This document shows positions 18,480 to 27,119 of a stretch of 64,000 bases of DNA, piece after piece. Below the pieces are notes generated by a model, which searched no databases, was not told the DNA's origin, and saw only the letters and a program-made list of their open reading frames with translations. The stretch covers positions 4,861,001 to 4,925,000 of the forward strand of contig NZ_CP023865.1 in NCBI RefSeq assembly GCF_003711105.1, in the 5' to 3' direction. How positions within the stretch are numbered: the first letter of the stretch is position 1; each line of letters begins with the position of its first letter. The stretch comes from Actinoplanes teichomyceticus ATCC 31121. Its GTDB lineage: Bacteria > Actinomycetota > Actinomycetes > Mycobacteriales > Micromonosporaceae. The translations under genes and the position numbers were made by a program.

Positions 18480-19377
18480 GTGACGATCGCACCCGAGCCC
18501 CGGACGGCTCCCATCGGACTGCCCGACACCGGCCCGCGCGCGCCGACCGAGAGCGTCGGCACGGTCATCCTGGCCGGCCTCGCCAACCTGGCCATCGCGG
18601 CGGCGAAGCTGGTCGCCGGCCTGCTCTCCGGCTCGGCGGCGATGCTTCCGAGGCCGCGCACTCGTTCGCCGACACGGTGACCGAGATCTTCCTGTATGTC
18701 GCTTCGCGGCGCGGCGGACGACCGGCGGACGAGGAACACCCGTTCGGGTACGGCAAGGAGAGCTGGCCTCCTACCTCGTGCTGGCGGTCTCGTTCGTCGC
18801 CGAGGGCGCCTCCTTCCTCAAGGCCCGCCGGCAGGTCCGCGGCGAGTCACGCCGGTGGCGGACCACGCCGCAGCGGTTCCTGCGGCTCACCCCGGACACC
18901 ACCGTCAAGGCGGCGTTCTTCGAGGACTCGACGGCGCTGGTCGGCCTGCTGCTGGCCGGCGCCGGGCTGGGCCTGACCCAGCTCACCGGCCTTCAGGTGT
19001 GGGACGGGGTGGCCTCGATCCTGATCGGCTGCCTGCTGCTGGCGGTCGCCTCGGTGCTGGCCCGCAGCAACGTGTCGCTGCTGGGCGGCCGGGCGGTGCC
19101 GCGCCGGGTGCACAACCAGATCGCCGCCGACCTCAGGTCGATCCCGGTGGTGACCGCGGTGCCGACACTGCTGACCATGCAGATGGGGCCGGGCGACATC
19201 CTGGTCGCGGCCCGCGTCGACCTCGCCGACGACGTGCCGGGCCGGCAGATCGAGGCCGCCTCGGACGAGGCCGAGCGGCGGCTGCGGGAGCGGTTCCCGG
19301 AGATCCGGTACGTCTTCCTCGACCCGACCCGCGGCGTGCCGGGACGCGACCACATCGACGGCGGCGTGGACCGATAG
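18480..19377 (+). pseudogene. Cation diffusion facilitator gene with two frameshifts
   Basis: The reading frame of a CDF (ZitB/FieF-type) efflux protein is broken twice. The segment IAAAKLVAGLLSGSAAML (to about 18645) continues one frame away as SEAAHSFADTVTEIFLYVASRRGG. That breaks again near 18764 (after HPFGYGKES) and resumes as SYLVLAVSFVAEGASFLKARRQV through to the C-terminal cytoplasmic domain at 19377. Each break is explained by one missing base. The remainder is well conserved, including the HSFADT metal site and the HPFGYG loop, which looks more like recent damage or sequencing deletions than long decay. Start GTG 18480 is the most likely. Confidence 0.75.
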
Positions 19378-19380
19378 GGT
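19375..19380 (+). promoter_or_regulatory. Leaderless -10 element for the DUF3866 gene
   Basis: TAGGGT overlaps the TAG stop of the cation-efflux gene and ends 7 bases before ATG 19388. Confidence 0.5.
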
Positions 19381-19387
19381 CGCGGCC

Positions 19388-20473
19388 ATGGTGCGGTGGC
19401 GGTCGGGAACGGTGCTTTCGGTACGCCGGAGCTGGCGGGGCGCCGCCGAACTGGACGTGGCCACGGACGACGGGCCGGTGCGCGCGCTCGCCTACCCCGG
19501 GCTGGTCGGTGAGCCGCAACCCGGCGACCGGGTGCTGCTCAACGTCGGCGCGCTGGTGATGGGTCTGGGCACCGGCGGGTACGCCCTGGTGGTGGCCCTG
19601 CCCGACCGGCTGCCCGCGGACCCGGCCGACGACGGGACCACCCGCGACCGCGGGCACCTGGTCAAGGCCCGCTACACCCCGCTGCAGCCGATCCTGCTGG
19701 GCGTGGACGAGGAGGCCTCCCCGTACCGGGAGGTGATGGCCGCGGCCGAGTCGCTCGACGGGATGCCGGTGGTGACCGCGGACCTGCACTCCGCGCTGCC
19801 GGCGATCCTGGCCGGGGTGCACGCCGACCGGCCGGACGCCCGGGTGGCGTACGTGATGACCGACGGCGGGGCGTTGCCGGCCTGGTTCTCCCGCACGCTG
19901 GACGGGCTGTCCGGGCACCTGTGCGGGACCGTGACCACCGGGCAGGCGTTCGGCGGGGACCTGGAGGCCGGCACGGTGCACACCGGGCTGCTGGCCGCGC
20001 GTCACGTGCTGCACGCGGACGTGGCCGTCGTCGCGCAGGGACCGGGGAACCTCGGCACCGGCACCACGTGGGGGTTCTCCGGGGTGGCGCTCGGCGAGGC
20101 GATCAACGCGATCGGGGTGCTCGGCGGCCGGCCGGTCGGGTCGCTGCGGATCTCCGCCGGGGACGGGCGGCCCCGGCACCGCGGGGTCTCGCACCACAGC
20201 CTCACCGCGTACGGGCGGGTCGCGCTGACCGGCGCGGACCTGCCGGTGCCGGAGGGACTCGAGGCCGCCCTGGCCGCCGAGGTGGACGCGGCGCTCGCCC
20301 CGCTCGCCGCCCGGCACCGGATCGTCCGCGTCCCGGCCGCCGGCCTGGGCGAGGCGCTGCGGGCCTGCCCGGTGCCGCTGTCGACGATGGGCCGCAAGCT
20401 GGACCAGGACTACGGGTACTTCCTGGCCGCGGCGGCGGCCGGGCGGCACGCCGCGACGCTGCTGGCCACCTGA
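19388..20473 (+). CDS. DUF3866 family protein (361 aa)
   Basis: This is a conserved actinobacterial/Firmicutes protein of unknown biochemical role. Recognisable parts are LDVATDDGPVRALAYP, LVMGLGTGGYALVVA, HLVKARYTPLQ and a Gly-rich nucleotide-like segment (AQGPGNLGTGTTWGFSG), then a C-terminal STMGRKLDQDYGYFLAAAAAGRHAA. It lies next to the Pup-proteasome genes in many actinomycetes, but no function in that pathway can be claimed. Confidence 0.85.
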   Translation: MVRWRSGTVLSVRRSWRGAAELDVATDDGPVRALAYPGLVGEPQPGDRVLLNVGALVMGLGTGGYALVVALPDRLPADPADDGTTRDRGHLVKARYTPLQPILLGVDEEASPYREVMAAAESLDGMPVVTADLHSALPAILAGVHADRPDARVAYVMTDGGALPAWFSRTLDGLSGHLCGTVTTGQAFGGDLEAGTVHTGLLAARHVLHADVAVVAQGPGNLGTGTTWGFSGVALGEAINAIGVLGGRPVGSLRISAGDGRPRHRGVSHHSLTAYGRVALTGADLPVPEGLEAALAAEVDAALAPLAARHRIVRVPAAGLGEALRACPVPLSTMGRKLDQDYGYFLAAAAAGRHAATLLAT

Positions 20474-20498
20474 CGCCCCCGGCCCATCGCCGGCGTCG

Positions 20499-21149
20499 CT
20501 AATCCCGCTTGCGGACCAGGGTGACCCCGTCGCGGACCGGCAGCATCACCGCCTCGACCCGCTCGTCGCCCACGATGCGGTCGTTGAGCTCGGCGATCGC
20601 CCGGTCCGCGGGGACGGTGGGGTGCAGCACCCGCCCGCCGCGCAGCACGTTGTCCAGAGCCATCAGCCCGCCCGGGCGCAGGCGGGGGACCAGCTCCTCG
20701 TAGTACGCCGGGTAACCGATCTTGTCGGCGTCCACGAACGCGAAGTCGATCACCGGGTCCGGGGCGAGCGCCTGCAGCGTCTCGATGGCCGGCGCCAGCC
20801 TGAGCTCGATGCCGCCGGCCAGACCCGCCCGGGCCCAGTAGCGGCGGGCCACCGCGGTCCATTCCGGAGAGACGTCGCAGGCCAGCAGCTTGCCGCCGGG
20901 CTGCAGGCCGCGGGCGATGCAGATCGAGGAGTAGCCGGTGAAGACGCCGACCTCGACCGCGTACCGTGCCCCGGTCAGCCGGACCAGCATGGTCAGCAGC
21001 GCGCCCTCGTCCGGGCTGATCTGCATCCCGGCGTCCTCCGGGGGCAGCGCCTCGCGGGTCTCCGCCGCGAGGTCCCGCAGGACCTCGTCCGCCGGTGTGC
21101 AGTGCGCGAGCACGTAGTCGCCGATGCCCGGCCCAAGGATCTCCGTCAT
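20499..21149 (-). CDS. SAM-dependent O-methyltransferase (216 aa)
   Basis: This is a class I methyltransferase of the catechol/caffeoyl-CoA O-methyltransferase type. The SAM motif is VEVGVFTGYSS, the next acidic strand is LLACDVSPEW, and the metal-binding region is FAFVDADKIGYPAYYE with LDNVLRGG downstream. The N-terminal QISPDEGALLTML matches the family. The start ATG 21149 is preceded by CCAGG and GGAGG. It is convergent with the DUF3866 gene. The substrate is unknown. Confidence 0.88.
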   Translation of the reverse strand: MTEILGPGIGDYVLAHCTPADEVLRDLAAETREALPPEDAGMQISPDEGALLTMLVRLTGARYAVEVGVFTGYSSICIARGLQPGGKLLACDVSPEWTAVARRYWARAGLAGGIELRLAPAIETLQALAPDPVIDFAFVDADKIGYPAYYEELVPRLRPGGLMALDNVLRGGRVLHPTVPADRAIAELNDRIVGDERVEAVMLPVRDGVTLVRKRD

Positions 21150-21427
21150 ACCTGGCAGCCTCCCGTAAACCGTGCGGGCCCGCAGCGCTTCGGGCGCGGG
21201 CCGCGCGCCCATGCCGTGCGGCCGCCTCCGGACCGGGGAGGCCGCGCGTCGTTCCATCATGATCGGGTCAGGCGACGGCCGGCGACGGCCGGAGGGGCGG
21301 TTGCCGGGTGCCGCTGAGGTCGCCGCTCGCCGGGCGAGCGGGTGACGCGTCGGCTGCCGCGGACGAGGTCGCCGAACGCCTCCGGACGATCAGGGGACAC
21401 GCTGTCCCGGGACGGTCAGATCGCGGG

Positions 21428-21622
21428 TCACCTGGTGATGATCAGGTAGAGCCAGCCCGCGAGGATCAGGCCGAGAACCGTCGCCATCAGCCACGTCGGG
21501 ACGATGTGCCGGCCGGTGCGGGCCTGCTGGACATCCCTGCGGATGCGGTCGCGGCGGCGCTCGACCCGGCTCTTGCGGATGTTGTCGTCGGGGCCGGGGC
21601 GGCCTGGTGCGGGCGTCGTCAT
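21428..21622 (-). CDS. Small single-pass membrane protein (64 aa)
   Basis: A basic cytosolic N-terminus (KSRVERRRDRIRRDVQQA) is followed by one membrane helix near the C-terminus (WLMATVLGLILAGWLYLIIT). No named family is recognised. It sits 115 bp downstream of pafA on the same strand and could share its transcript. Confidence 0.65.
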   Translation of the reverse strand: MTTPAPGRPGPDDNIRKSRVERRRDRIRRDVQQARTGRHIVPTWLMATVLGLILAGWLYLIITR

Positions 21623-21736
21623 AGCCCGGCCAGCCTAAACCCCCGCCCCGCTCCGCTGCTCAGCGGTCGGCAAGCCCGGCCCGGCGGGCTCACCGGCCCG
21701 CCGCGCTCAGGACCCACCGTGCCGGCGACCGGGCCG

Positions 21737-23095
21737 TCACATGCTGGCGATCAGCCGGTCCACCCGCTCGTCGTAGGCCCGGAACGGGTCCTTGCACAGC
21801 ACGGTGCGCTGCGCCTGGTCGTTGAGCTTCAGGTGCACCCAGTCCACGGTGAAGTCGCGGCGCTTCTCCTGGGCGTGCTTGATGAACTCGCCGCGCAGCC
21901 GCGCCCGGGTGGTCTGCGGCGGCGTCTCCTTCGCCTCGAAGATCTGCAGGTCGTTGGCGATCCGGTCGACCTGCTTGCGCTTCTCCATCAGAGCGTAGAG
22001 GCCGCGGCCACGGCGCACGTCGTGGTACGCCAGGTCGAGCTGGGCGATCCGCGGATGCGACATCGGGATCTCGTGCTTGGCCTGGTAACGCTCGATCAGC
22101 TTGTACTTGCTCACCCAGTCGATCTCGCGGGCGACCGGGTCGAGGTCGCCGCTCTCGATCGCGTTGAGCACCCGGCCCCACAGCTCGACGACGCGCTTGG
22201 CGACCGGGTCGCCGCCGCGGCGCTCGACGAACTCGGTGGCCTTCGCCAGGTACTCCTGCTGGATCTCCAGCGCGGAGACCTCCTTGTTGTTCGCCAGCCG
22301 GATCTTGCGGCGGCCGGTGATGTCATGGCTGACCTCGCGGATCGCCCGGATCGGATTCTCCAGCGACAGGTCGCGCATCACCACGCCGGCCTCGATCATG
22401 CGCAGCACGATGTCCGCGCTGCCCACCTTGAGCAGCGTGGTGACCTCGTTCATGTTGGAGTCGCCGACGATCACGTGGAGCCGGCGGTAGCGCTCCGCGT
22501 CGGCGTGCGGCTCGTCGCGGGTGTTGATGATCGGCCGGGAGCGGGTGGTGGCGCTGGAGACGCCCTCCCAGATGTGCTCGGCACGCTGGGAGAGGCAGAA
22601 CACCGCGCCGCGCGGGGTCTGCAGCACCTTGCCGGCGCCGCAGATCAGCTGCCGGGTGACCAGGAACGGGATCAGCACGTCGGCCAGCCGCCCGAACTCG
22701 CCGTGCCGGCTGACCAGGTAGTTCTCGTGGCAGCCGTACGAGTTGCCGGCGGAGTCGGTGTTGTTCTTGAAGAGGTAGATCTCCCCCGCGATGCCCTCGT
22801 CGTGCAGGCGCTTCTCGGCGTCGACGAGCAGGCCTTCCAGGATCCGTTCGCCGGCCCGGTCGTGGGCGACCAGGTCGGTGACGGAGTCGCACTCGGGGGT
22901 GGCGTACTCCGGGTGGGAACCGACGTCGAGGTAGAGGCGGGCGCCGTTACGCAGGAAGACGTTGCTGCTGCGTCCCCACGACACCACTCGGCGGAACAGG
23001 TAGCGGGCCACCTCGTCCGGCGACAGCCGCCGCTGCCCCCGATAGGTGCACGTGACTCCGTACTCGGTCTCGAGGCCGAAAATTCGCCGTTCCAT
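21737..23095 (-). CDS. pafA: Pup-protein ligase PafA (452 aa)
   Basis: This enzyme uses ATP to join the C-terminal glutamate of deamidated Pup to substrate lysines. The N-terminus [16 protein letters not shown] has the family's ExE catalytic/metal segment. Further family blocks are [53 protein letters not shown] and a C-terminal [20 protein letters not shown]. Full length at 452 aa. A TAGTGT -10 lies 6 bases before the ATG. Confidence 0.97.
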   Translation of the reverse strand: MERRIFGLETEYGVTCTYRGQRRLSPDEVARYLFRRVVSWGRSSNVFLRNGARLYLDVGSHPEYATPECDSVTDLVAHDRAGERILEGLLVDAEKRLHDEGIAGEIYLFKNNTDSAGNSYGCHENYLVSRHGEFGRLADVLIPFLVTRQLICGAGKVLQTPRGAVFCLSQRAEHIWEGVSSATTRSRPIINTRDEPHADAERYRRLHVIVGDSNMNEVTTLLKVGSADIVLRMIEAGVVMRDLSLENPIRAIREVSHDITGRRKIRLANNKEVSALEIQQEYLAKATEFVERRGGDPVAKRVVELWGRVLNAIESGDLDPVAREIDWVSKYKLIERYQAKHEIPMSHPRIAQLDLAYHDVRRGRGLYALMEKRKQVDRIANDLQIFEAKETPPQTTRARLRGEFIKHAQEKRRDFTVDWVHLKLNDQAQRTVLCKDPFRAYDERVDRLIASM

Positions 23096-23101
23096 GACGA
23101 A

Positions 23102-23107
23102 ACACTA
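23102..23107 (-). promoter_or_regulatory. Leaderless -10 element for pafA
   Basis: On the minus strand TAGTGT lies 6 bases before the ATG at 23095, with no Shine-Dalgarno. Confidence 0.5.
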
Positions 23108-23228
23108 GCCGTATCCGAGTCGCATTGGCAGCACCACGAGGCCCCGGGAATCACGCTCTCTGTCGCGGACGGTGTGTGCGGGCACACCGAAAGCCACGGG
23201 TTTCCCGGCGGCGCGACGGCCGGGGACG

Positions 23229-23340
23229 GCGATGGCCGCCTCCGAGCCGGGGACGGCGACGGCCACGTCCGAGCCGGGGACCGACGACGGCCACGTCCGA
23301 GCCGGGGACCGACGACGCCCGCGTCCGAGCCGGAGGCGAC
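23229..23340. repeat. About 28-bp tandem repeat, 4 copies
   Basis: The segment tccgagccgg recurs at 23241, 23268, 23296 and 23324 within units like gacggccacgtccgagccgg. The array fills the 280-bp gap between pafA and prcA, which have no other visible element between them. Confidence 0.85.
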
Positions 23341-23373
23341 GGGCGCGGCCCGCGGCCACGCCCGTCGCGCCGG

Positions 23374-24201
23374 TCACTCGGACTCCGCGCTCTTCTCCGG
23401 GGCGGCCGACTCGGTGTTCTCCGAGGCGGCCGACTCGGTGGGCTTGCTGTCGCCGTGCGCCGGCGGCGCCGCGTCGGTCTCGCCGAGGTCCGCGTCCGGC
23501 ACCGACTGGTGCCCGAGCAGACTGGTCAGGGCCGCGTCGGCGATGCGCCGGAAGGTGCGGCCGGCGCGGCGGCGGTCCAGCACGGCGACCTCGAGCTGCT
23601 TGGCCTCGAGGGTGCGCGGCTGGCCGTTCTCCCCGCCGACGCTGCCCAGCGCCTCGGCGGCCAGGGCGAGCGCGGAGGGCAGGTCGGCGTTGACGTCGTG
23701 CCGCTCGCGCAGCACGTTCGAGATCGCCTCGGCCTGCCCGCCCATGGCCATGAAGCCGGGCTCGTCGAGCGCCGACCCGTCGTACATGATCCGGTAGAGC
23801 TCGTCCTGCTCCGGGCTGGCGCCCACCTGCGCGATGCAGATCTCCACCTCGTACGGCTTCTGGGTCTCCGAGAAGATCGCGCCGAGCGTCTGGGTGTACG
23901 CGTTGGCCAGCGCCCGCCCGGTGACGTCACGCCGGTCGTAGGTCAGACCGACCATGTCGGCCATCCGCACCCCGGCGCGGCGCAGGTTCTCGAACTCGTT
24001 GTAGCGGCCGACCGCGGCGAACGCGATCCGGTCGTAGATCTCGCTGATCTTGCGAAGGGTGGTGATGTTCTCGGCGACGAGCAGGATGCCGCCCTCGTAC
24101 GACAGCACCACGGCCGAGCGGCCGCGGGCGATGCCCTTGCGGGCGTACTCCGAGCGGTCCCGCTGGACCTGCTCGGGTGATGCGTAGAACTGCATGGCCA
24201 C
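23374..24201 (-). CDS. prcA: 20S proteasome alpha subunit PrcA (275 aa)
   Basis: This is the structural outer-ring subunit of the 20S core that gates entry. The N-terminus [29 protein letters not shown] is the alpha-type gate helix. The fold continues with [17 protein letters not shown] and [13 protein letters not shown]. The C-terminal 45 residues are an acidic, Ser/Glu/Ala-rich tail. The GTG at 24201 has GGAG about 10 bases upstream, and the prcB stop is 32 bp before it, so prcB-prcA is an operon. Confidence 0.97.
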   Translation of the reverse strand: MAMQFYASPEQVQRDRSEYARKGIARGRSAVVLSYEGGILLVAENITTLRKISEIYDRIAFAAVGRYNEFENLRRAGVRMADMVGLTYDRRDVTGRALANAYTQTLGAIFSETQKPYEVEICIAQVGASPEQDELYRIMYDGSALDEPGFMAMGGQAEAISNVLRERHDVNADLPSALALAAEALGSVGGENGQPRTLEAKQLEVAVLDRRRAGRTFRRIADAALTSLLGHQSVPDADLGETDAAPPAHGDSKPTESAASENTESAAPEKSAESE

Positions 24202-24233
24202 GGGTGGCTACTCCTTCTCCTCCATCGTGCGGA

Positions 24234-25076
24234 TCAACCGCCCGGGTTCTCCATGCGTCCGGAGACGACCTGCTCGGCCACCGCGGTGACCTCGGCGTCG
24301 CTGAGCCGGTTGGTGCCGTTGGCCGTGGCGGTCATCACCACCGGGTAGATCTTGCGGGTGAGGTCGGGCCCGCCGGTGGCGGTGTCGTCGTCCGCGGCGT
24401 CGTAGAGCGCCTCGACCGCGAGCCGGATGGCGTCCTCGGTGCCGACCCCTTCGCGGTACCTCTTCTTGAGCGCGGCCTTGGCGAACAGCGAGCCGGAGCC
24501 GATCGCCTCGTAGCCGGTCTCCTCGTAGAGGCCGCCGGCCACGTCGAAGCTGAAGATCCGCCCGGCGCGGGCCGGGTCGGCCGGCGCGAGGTCGAAGCCG
24601 GCGAAGAGCGGGACCACGGCCAGGCCCTGCATCGCCGCGCCCAGGTTGCCGCGGACCATCGCGGCCAGCCGGTTCGCCTTGCCGTCGAGCGAGAGCATGG
24701 CGCCCTCGGTCTTCTCGTAGTGTTCGAGCTCGACCTGGAACAGCCGGATCAGCTCGATGCCGATGCCGGCGGTGCCGGCGATGCCGATCAGCGAGTACGC
24801 ATCGGCGGGGTGCACCTTCTTGATGTCCCGGCTGGCGATCAGGTTGCCCATGGTCGCCCGGCGGTCGCCGGCCATCACGACGCCCTCGGCGGTCGCGATG
24901 GCGACGATCGTGGTGCCGTGCGGCGCGACGTCGCCGGCGGACAGGCCGGGCGGCAGCGGGCGCCGGCCCGGCAGCAGCTCGGGGGCCGCCGCGCTCAGGA
25001 ACTGCGTGAAGGAGGACGTCCCCGTGTTGAGAAAGATATCCGGTAGCCGCCCGGATGGATCAAAACCCGTCGCCAC
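24234..25076 (-). CDS. prcB: 20S proteasome beta subunit PrcB (280 aa)
   Basis: This is the catalytic inner-ring subunit. A 54-residue propeptide ends at G54, and T55 ([10 protein letters not shown]) is the N-terminal nucleophile after self-cleavage. [15 protein letters not shown] supplies the conserved Asp/Arg pair, and the K in SRDIKKVHP is the catalytic-lysine region. [12 protein letters not shown] and [15 protein letters not shown] are further family blocks. GTG 25076 has AAAGGA 5 bases upstream. Confidence 0.97.
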   Translation of the reverse strand: MATGFDPSGRLPDIFLNTGTSSFTQFLSAAAPELLPGRRPLPPGLSAGDVAPHGTTIVAIATAEGVVMAGDRRATMGNLIASRDIKKVHPADAYSLIGIAGTAGIGIELIRLFQVELEHYEKTEGAMLSLDGKANRLAAMVRGNLGAAMQGLAVVPLFAGFDLAPADPARAGRIFSFDVAGGLYEETGYEAIGSGSLFAKAALKKRYREGVGTEDAIRLAVEALYDAADDDTATGGPDLTRKIYPVVMTATANGTNRLSDAEVTAVAEQVVSGRMENPGG

Positions 25077-25138
25077 GTGGTTCCTTTCAGCTACGTGATC
25101 GCATCGGCACGGAAGAACTGCCGGTGCGGTTGAAGCAC

Positions 25139-25144
25139 ATTATC
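25139..25144 (-). promoter_or_regulatory. Candidate -10 for prcB-prcA
   Basis: On the minus strand GATAAT lies about 63 bases before the prcB start and just inside the terminator hairpin. No clear -35 is seen. A separate promoter is expected because the hairpin would stop transcripts coming from pup. Confidence 0.35.
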
Positions 25145-25165
25145 CCGATCTTGAGCGTCGTCCGT

Positions 25166-25207
25166 AAATGCCCGCCGGGCGTCCTTGCGGACGCCCGGCG
25201 GGCATTT
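25166..25207 (-). terminator. Strong hairpin between pup and prcB
   Basis: Perfect 19-bp arms (25166-25184 and 25189-25207) enclose the loop ttgc, with A/T bases at the stem base. It lies 15 bp past the pup stop. Confidence 0.85.
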
Positions 25208-25222
25208 GAACAGACATAACGG

Positions 25223-25438
25223 TCACTGACCGCCCTTTTGGACATACCCGCGGACGAACTCCTCCGCGTTCTCCTCCAGCACGGAGTCGATCTCGTCGAG
25301 CAGATCGTCGACGTCCTCGGTGATCTCCGCGTGCCGCTCGGCTACCTCCGGGTTGGCCTCAACGGTGACGTCCTCGATCTCCTCGTCGGCCCGGCCCTTG
25401 CCGGACTGCGACTGTCCACCGGTGTCTCGGGTTGCCAT
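25223..25438 (-). CDS. pup: Prokaryotic ubiquitin-like protein Pup (71 aa)
   Basis: This small disordered tag protein marks substrates for the proteasome. The acidic C-terminal half contains the Arc-binding helix region (EITEDVDDLLDEIDSVLEE) and ends EEFVRGYVQKGGQ. The final Gln71 must be deamidated to Glu by Dop before ligation. The ATG at 25438 has GAAGGGG about 8 bases upstream. It follows dop by 98 bp. Confidence 0.97.
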   Translation of the reverse strand: MATRDTGGQSQSGKGRADEEIEDVTVEANPEVAERHAEITEDVDDLLDEIDSVLEENAEEFVRGYVQKGGQ

Positions 25439-25536
25439 GGATGTCCCCCTTCTAGCCACCCGAAGTCCGCAACATCGGGTTGGGAAAAACCTACCTCGCG
25501 CCCGTGCCGAAACGACCCGTCGCAACGGGTGTTTTA

Positions 25537-27054
25537 TCACCGACTCGTGATCACCTCGAGCAGGTCCTTCGCGCTCTCACAGGTGTCGAAGAGCGCGCCG
25601 ACGTGCTTCCTGGTGCCGCGCTCGGGCTCCATCATCGGCACTCGGACCAGCGACTCCCGGCCGACGTCGAAGATCACCGAGTCCCAGCTGGCGGCGACCA
25701 CTTCGGAGGCGTACTGCCCGAGGCAGCGGCCACGGAAGTAGGCCCGGGTGTCCTCCGGCGGCTCGTACATCGCGCGCTGGGTGTCGTCCGGATCCAGCAG
25801 CGTCTTCATCGAACCGCGGGCCACCAGGCGGTGGTAGAGGCCCTTCTCCGGGCGCACGTCGGCGTACTGCAGGTCGACCAGTTGCAGCTTGGGCGAGGAC
25901 CAGTTCAGGTTCTCCCGCTCCCGGTAGCCCTCCAGCAGGCGCAGTTTCGCCACCCAGTCCAGGGTGTCCGAGCAGAGCATCGGGTCGCGGCCGAGCTTGT
26001 CCAGCGCGTCCTCCCAGCGCGCGAGCACGTCGCTGGTCTGCTCGTCGACGTCGCTTCCGTACCGCTGGTCGACGAACGCCCGGGCCCGCTCGTAGTACGC
26101 CCACTGCAGGTCCAGCGCGGTGAGCCGGCGGCCGTCGCGCAGCCGCATCAGGTGCTTGAGCGCCGGGTCGTGACTGACCGCCTTCAGCTCGCTGACCGGG
26201 TCGGCGATGCCGAGCTCGCCGGTGAACACCTTCTCCTCGATCATGTTGAGCACCAGGGCGGTGGTGCCGACCTTGAGGTAGGTGGCGATCTCCGAGAGGT
26301 TGGCGTCCCCGATGATCACGTGCAGCCGGCGGTACTTGTCGGCGTCGGCGTGCGGCTCGTCGCGGGTGTTGATGATCGGGCGCTTGAGGGTGGTCTCCAG
26401 GCCCACCTCGACCTCGAAGAAGTCGGCCCGGGAGGAGATCTGGAAACCCGAGCCGCTGCCGTCCTGCCCCAGGCCCACCCGGCCCACGCCGCAGAAGATC
26501 TGCCGGGTCACGAAGAACGGGGTGAGGTGGGCCACGATGTCGGCGAAGGCGGTCTGCCGGCGCATCAGGTAGTTCTCGTGCGAGCCGTACGAGGCGCCCT
26601 TGTTGTCGGTGTTGTTCTTGTACAGCTGGATGCGGTGCGAGCCGGGGATGGTGGCGGCGCGCCGGGACGCCTCGGCCATCACCCGCTCACCGGCCTTGTC
26701 CCACTTCACCACGTCCAGCGGGTTGGTGCACTCGGGGGTGCTGTACTCCGGGTGCGCGTGGTCGACGTAGAGCCGCGCGCCGTTGGTGAGTATCACGTTG
26801 GCCAGGCCCAGGTCCTCGTCGGCCAGGGCCTCGGCCGGGTCGTAATTGGCGCCCGAGTAGGTGAACCCGCGGGCGTCGCGCAGCGGGGACTCCTCCTCGT
26901 AGTCCCAGCGGGCCCGCTGCCCCCGGTTGAGCTCCGGGCGGGCGCCGTAGGCGTTGACCACCTGGGAGGACGTGACCATCGGATTGGCGCCAGGCTGACC
27001 GGGCACCGAAATGCCGTACTCGACCTCGGTTCCCATAATCCGTCGAACGCTCAT
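25537..27054 (-). CDS. dop: Pup deamidase/depupylase Dop (505 aa)
   Basis: This homologue of PafA converts Pup Gln to Glu and removes Pup from conjugates. The N-terminus [17 protein letters not shown] carries the ExE metal segment. The family blocks [32 protein letters not shown] and [22 protein letters not shown] match PafA, with an inserted Dop-loop region ([16 protein letters not shown]...). Length is typical. The start overlaps the stop of an 18-codon upstream frame by 4 bases, so its translation may be coupled. Confidence 0.97.
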   Translation of the reverse strand: MSVRRIMGTEVEYGISVPGQPGANPMVTSSQVVNAYGARPELNRGQRARWDYEEESPLRDARGFTYSGANYDPAEALADEDLGLANVILTNGARLYVDHAHPEYSTPECTNPLDVVKWDKAGERVMAEASRRAATIPGSHRIQLYKNNTDNKGASYGSHENYLMRRQTAFADIVAHLTPFFVTRQIFCGVGRVGLGQDGSGSGFQISSRADFFEVEVGLETTLKRPIINTRDEPHADADKYRRLHVIIGDANLSEIATYLKVGTTALVLNMIEEKVFTGELGIADPVSELKAVSHDPALKHLMRLRDGRRLTALDLQWAYYERARAFVDQRYGSDVDEQTSDVLARWEDALDKLGRDPMLCSDTLDWVAKLRLLEGYRERENLNWSSPKLQLVDLQYADVRPEKGLYHRLVARGSMKTLLDPDDTQRAMYEPPEDTRAYFRGRCLGQYASEVVAASWDSVIFDVGRESLVRVPMMEPERGTRKHVGALFDTCESAKDLLEVITSR

Positions 27055-27107
27055 GCGACCACCCTGTCCACCACGATCGAGTCCGCCACGAACCTACGCC
27101 TGCTCAT
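27051..27107 (-). CDS. 18-aa leaderless mini-ORF coupled to dop
   Basis: The ATG at 27107 opens 18 codons ([18 protein letters not shown]) whose TGA shares 4 bases with the dop ATG. A TAGGCT -10 lies 6 bases before this ATG, so the dop transcript probably begins at the mini-ORF start rather than at dop. It may be a coupling device or leader peptide. No family is known to me, and it could be a chance frame. Confidence 0.4.
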   Translation of the reverse strand: MSRRRFVADSIVVDRVVA

Positions 27108-27113
27108 GCATCG

Positions 27114-27119
27114 AGCCTA
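27114..27119 (-). promoter_or_regulatory. -10 element for the dop transcript
   Basis: On the minus strand TAGGCT lies 6 bases before the mini-ORF ATG at 27107 and 59 bases before dop. Confidence 0.5.

Noticed and set aside
25516..25537. Short hairpin (acccgt/acgggt) after dop as a terminator
   Set aside because: Only 6-bp arms; pup follows closely on the same strand and read-through is more likely.
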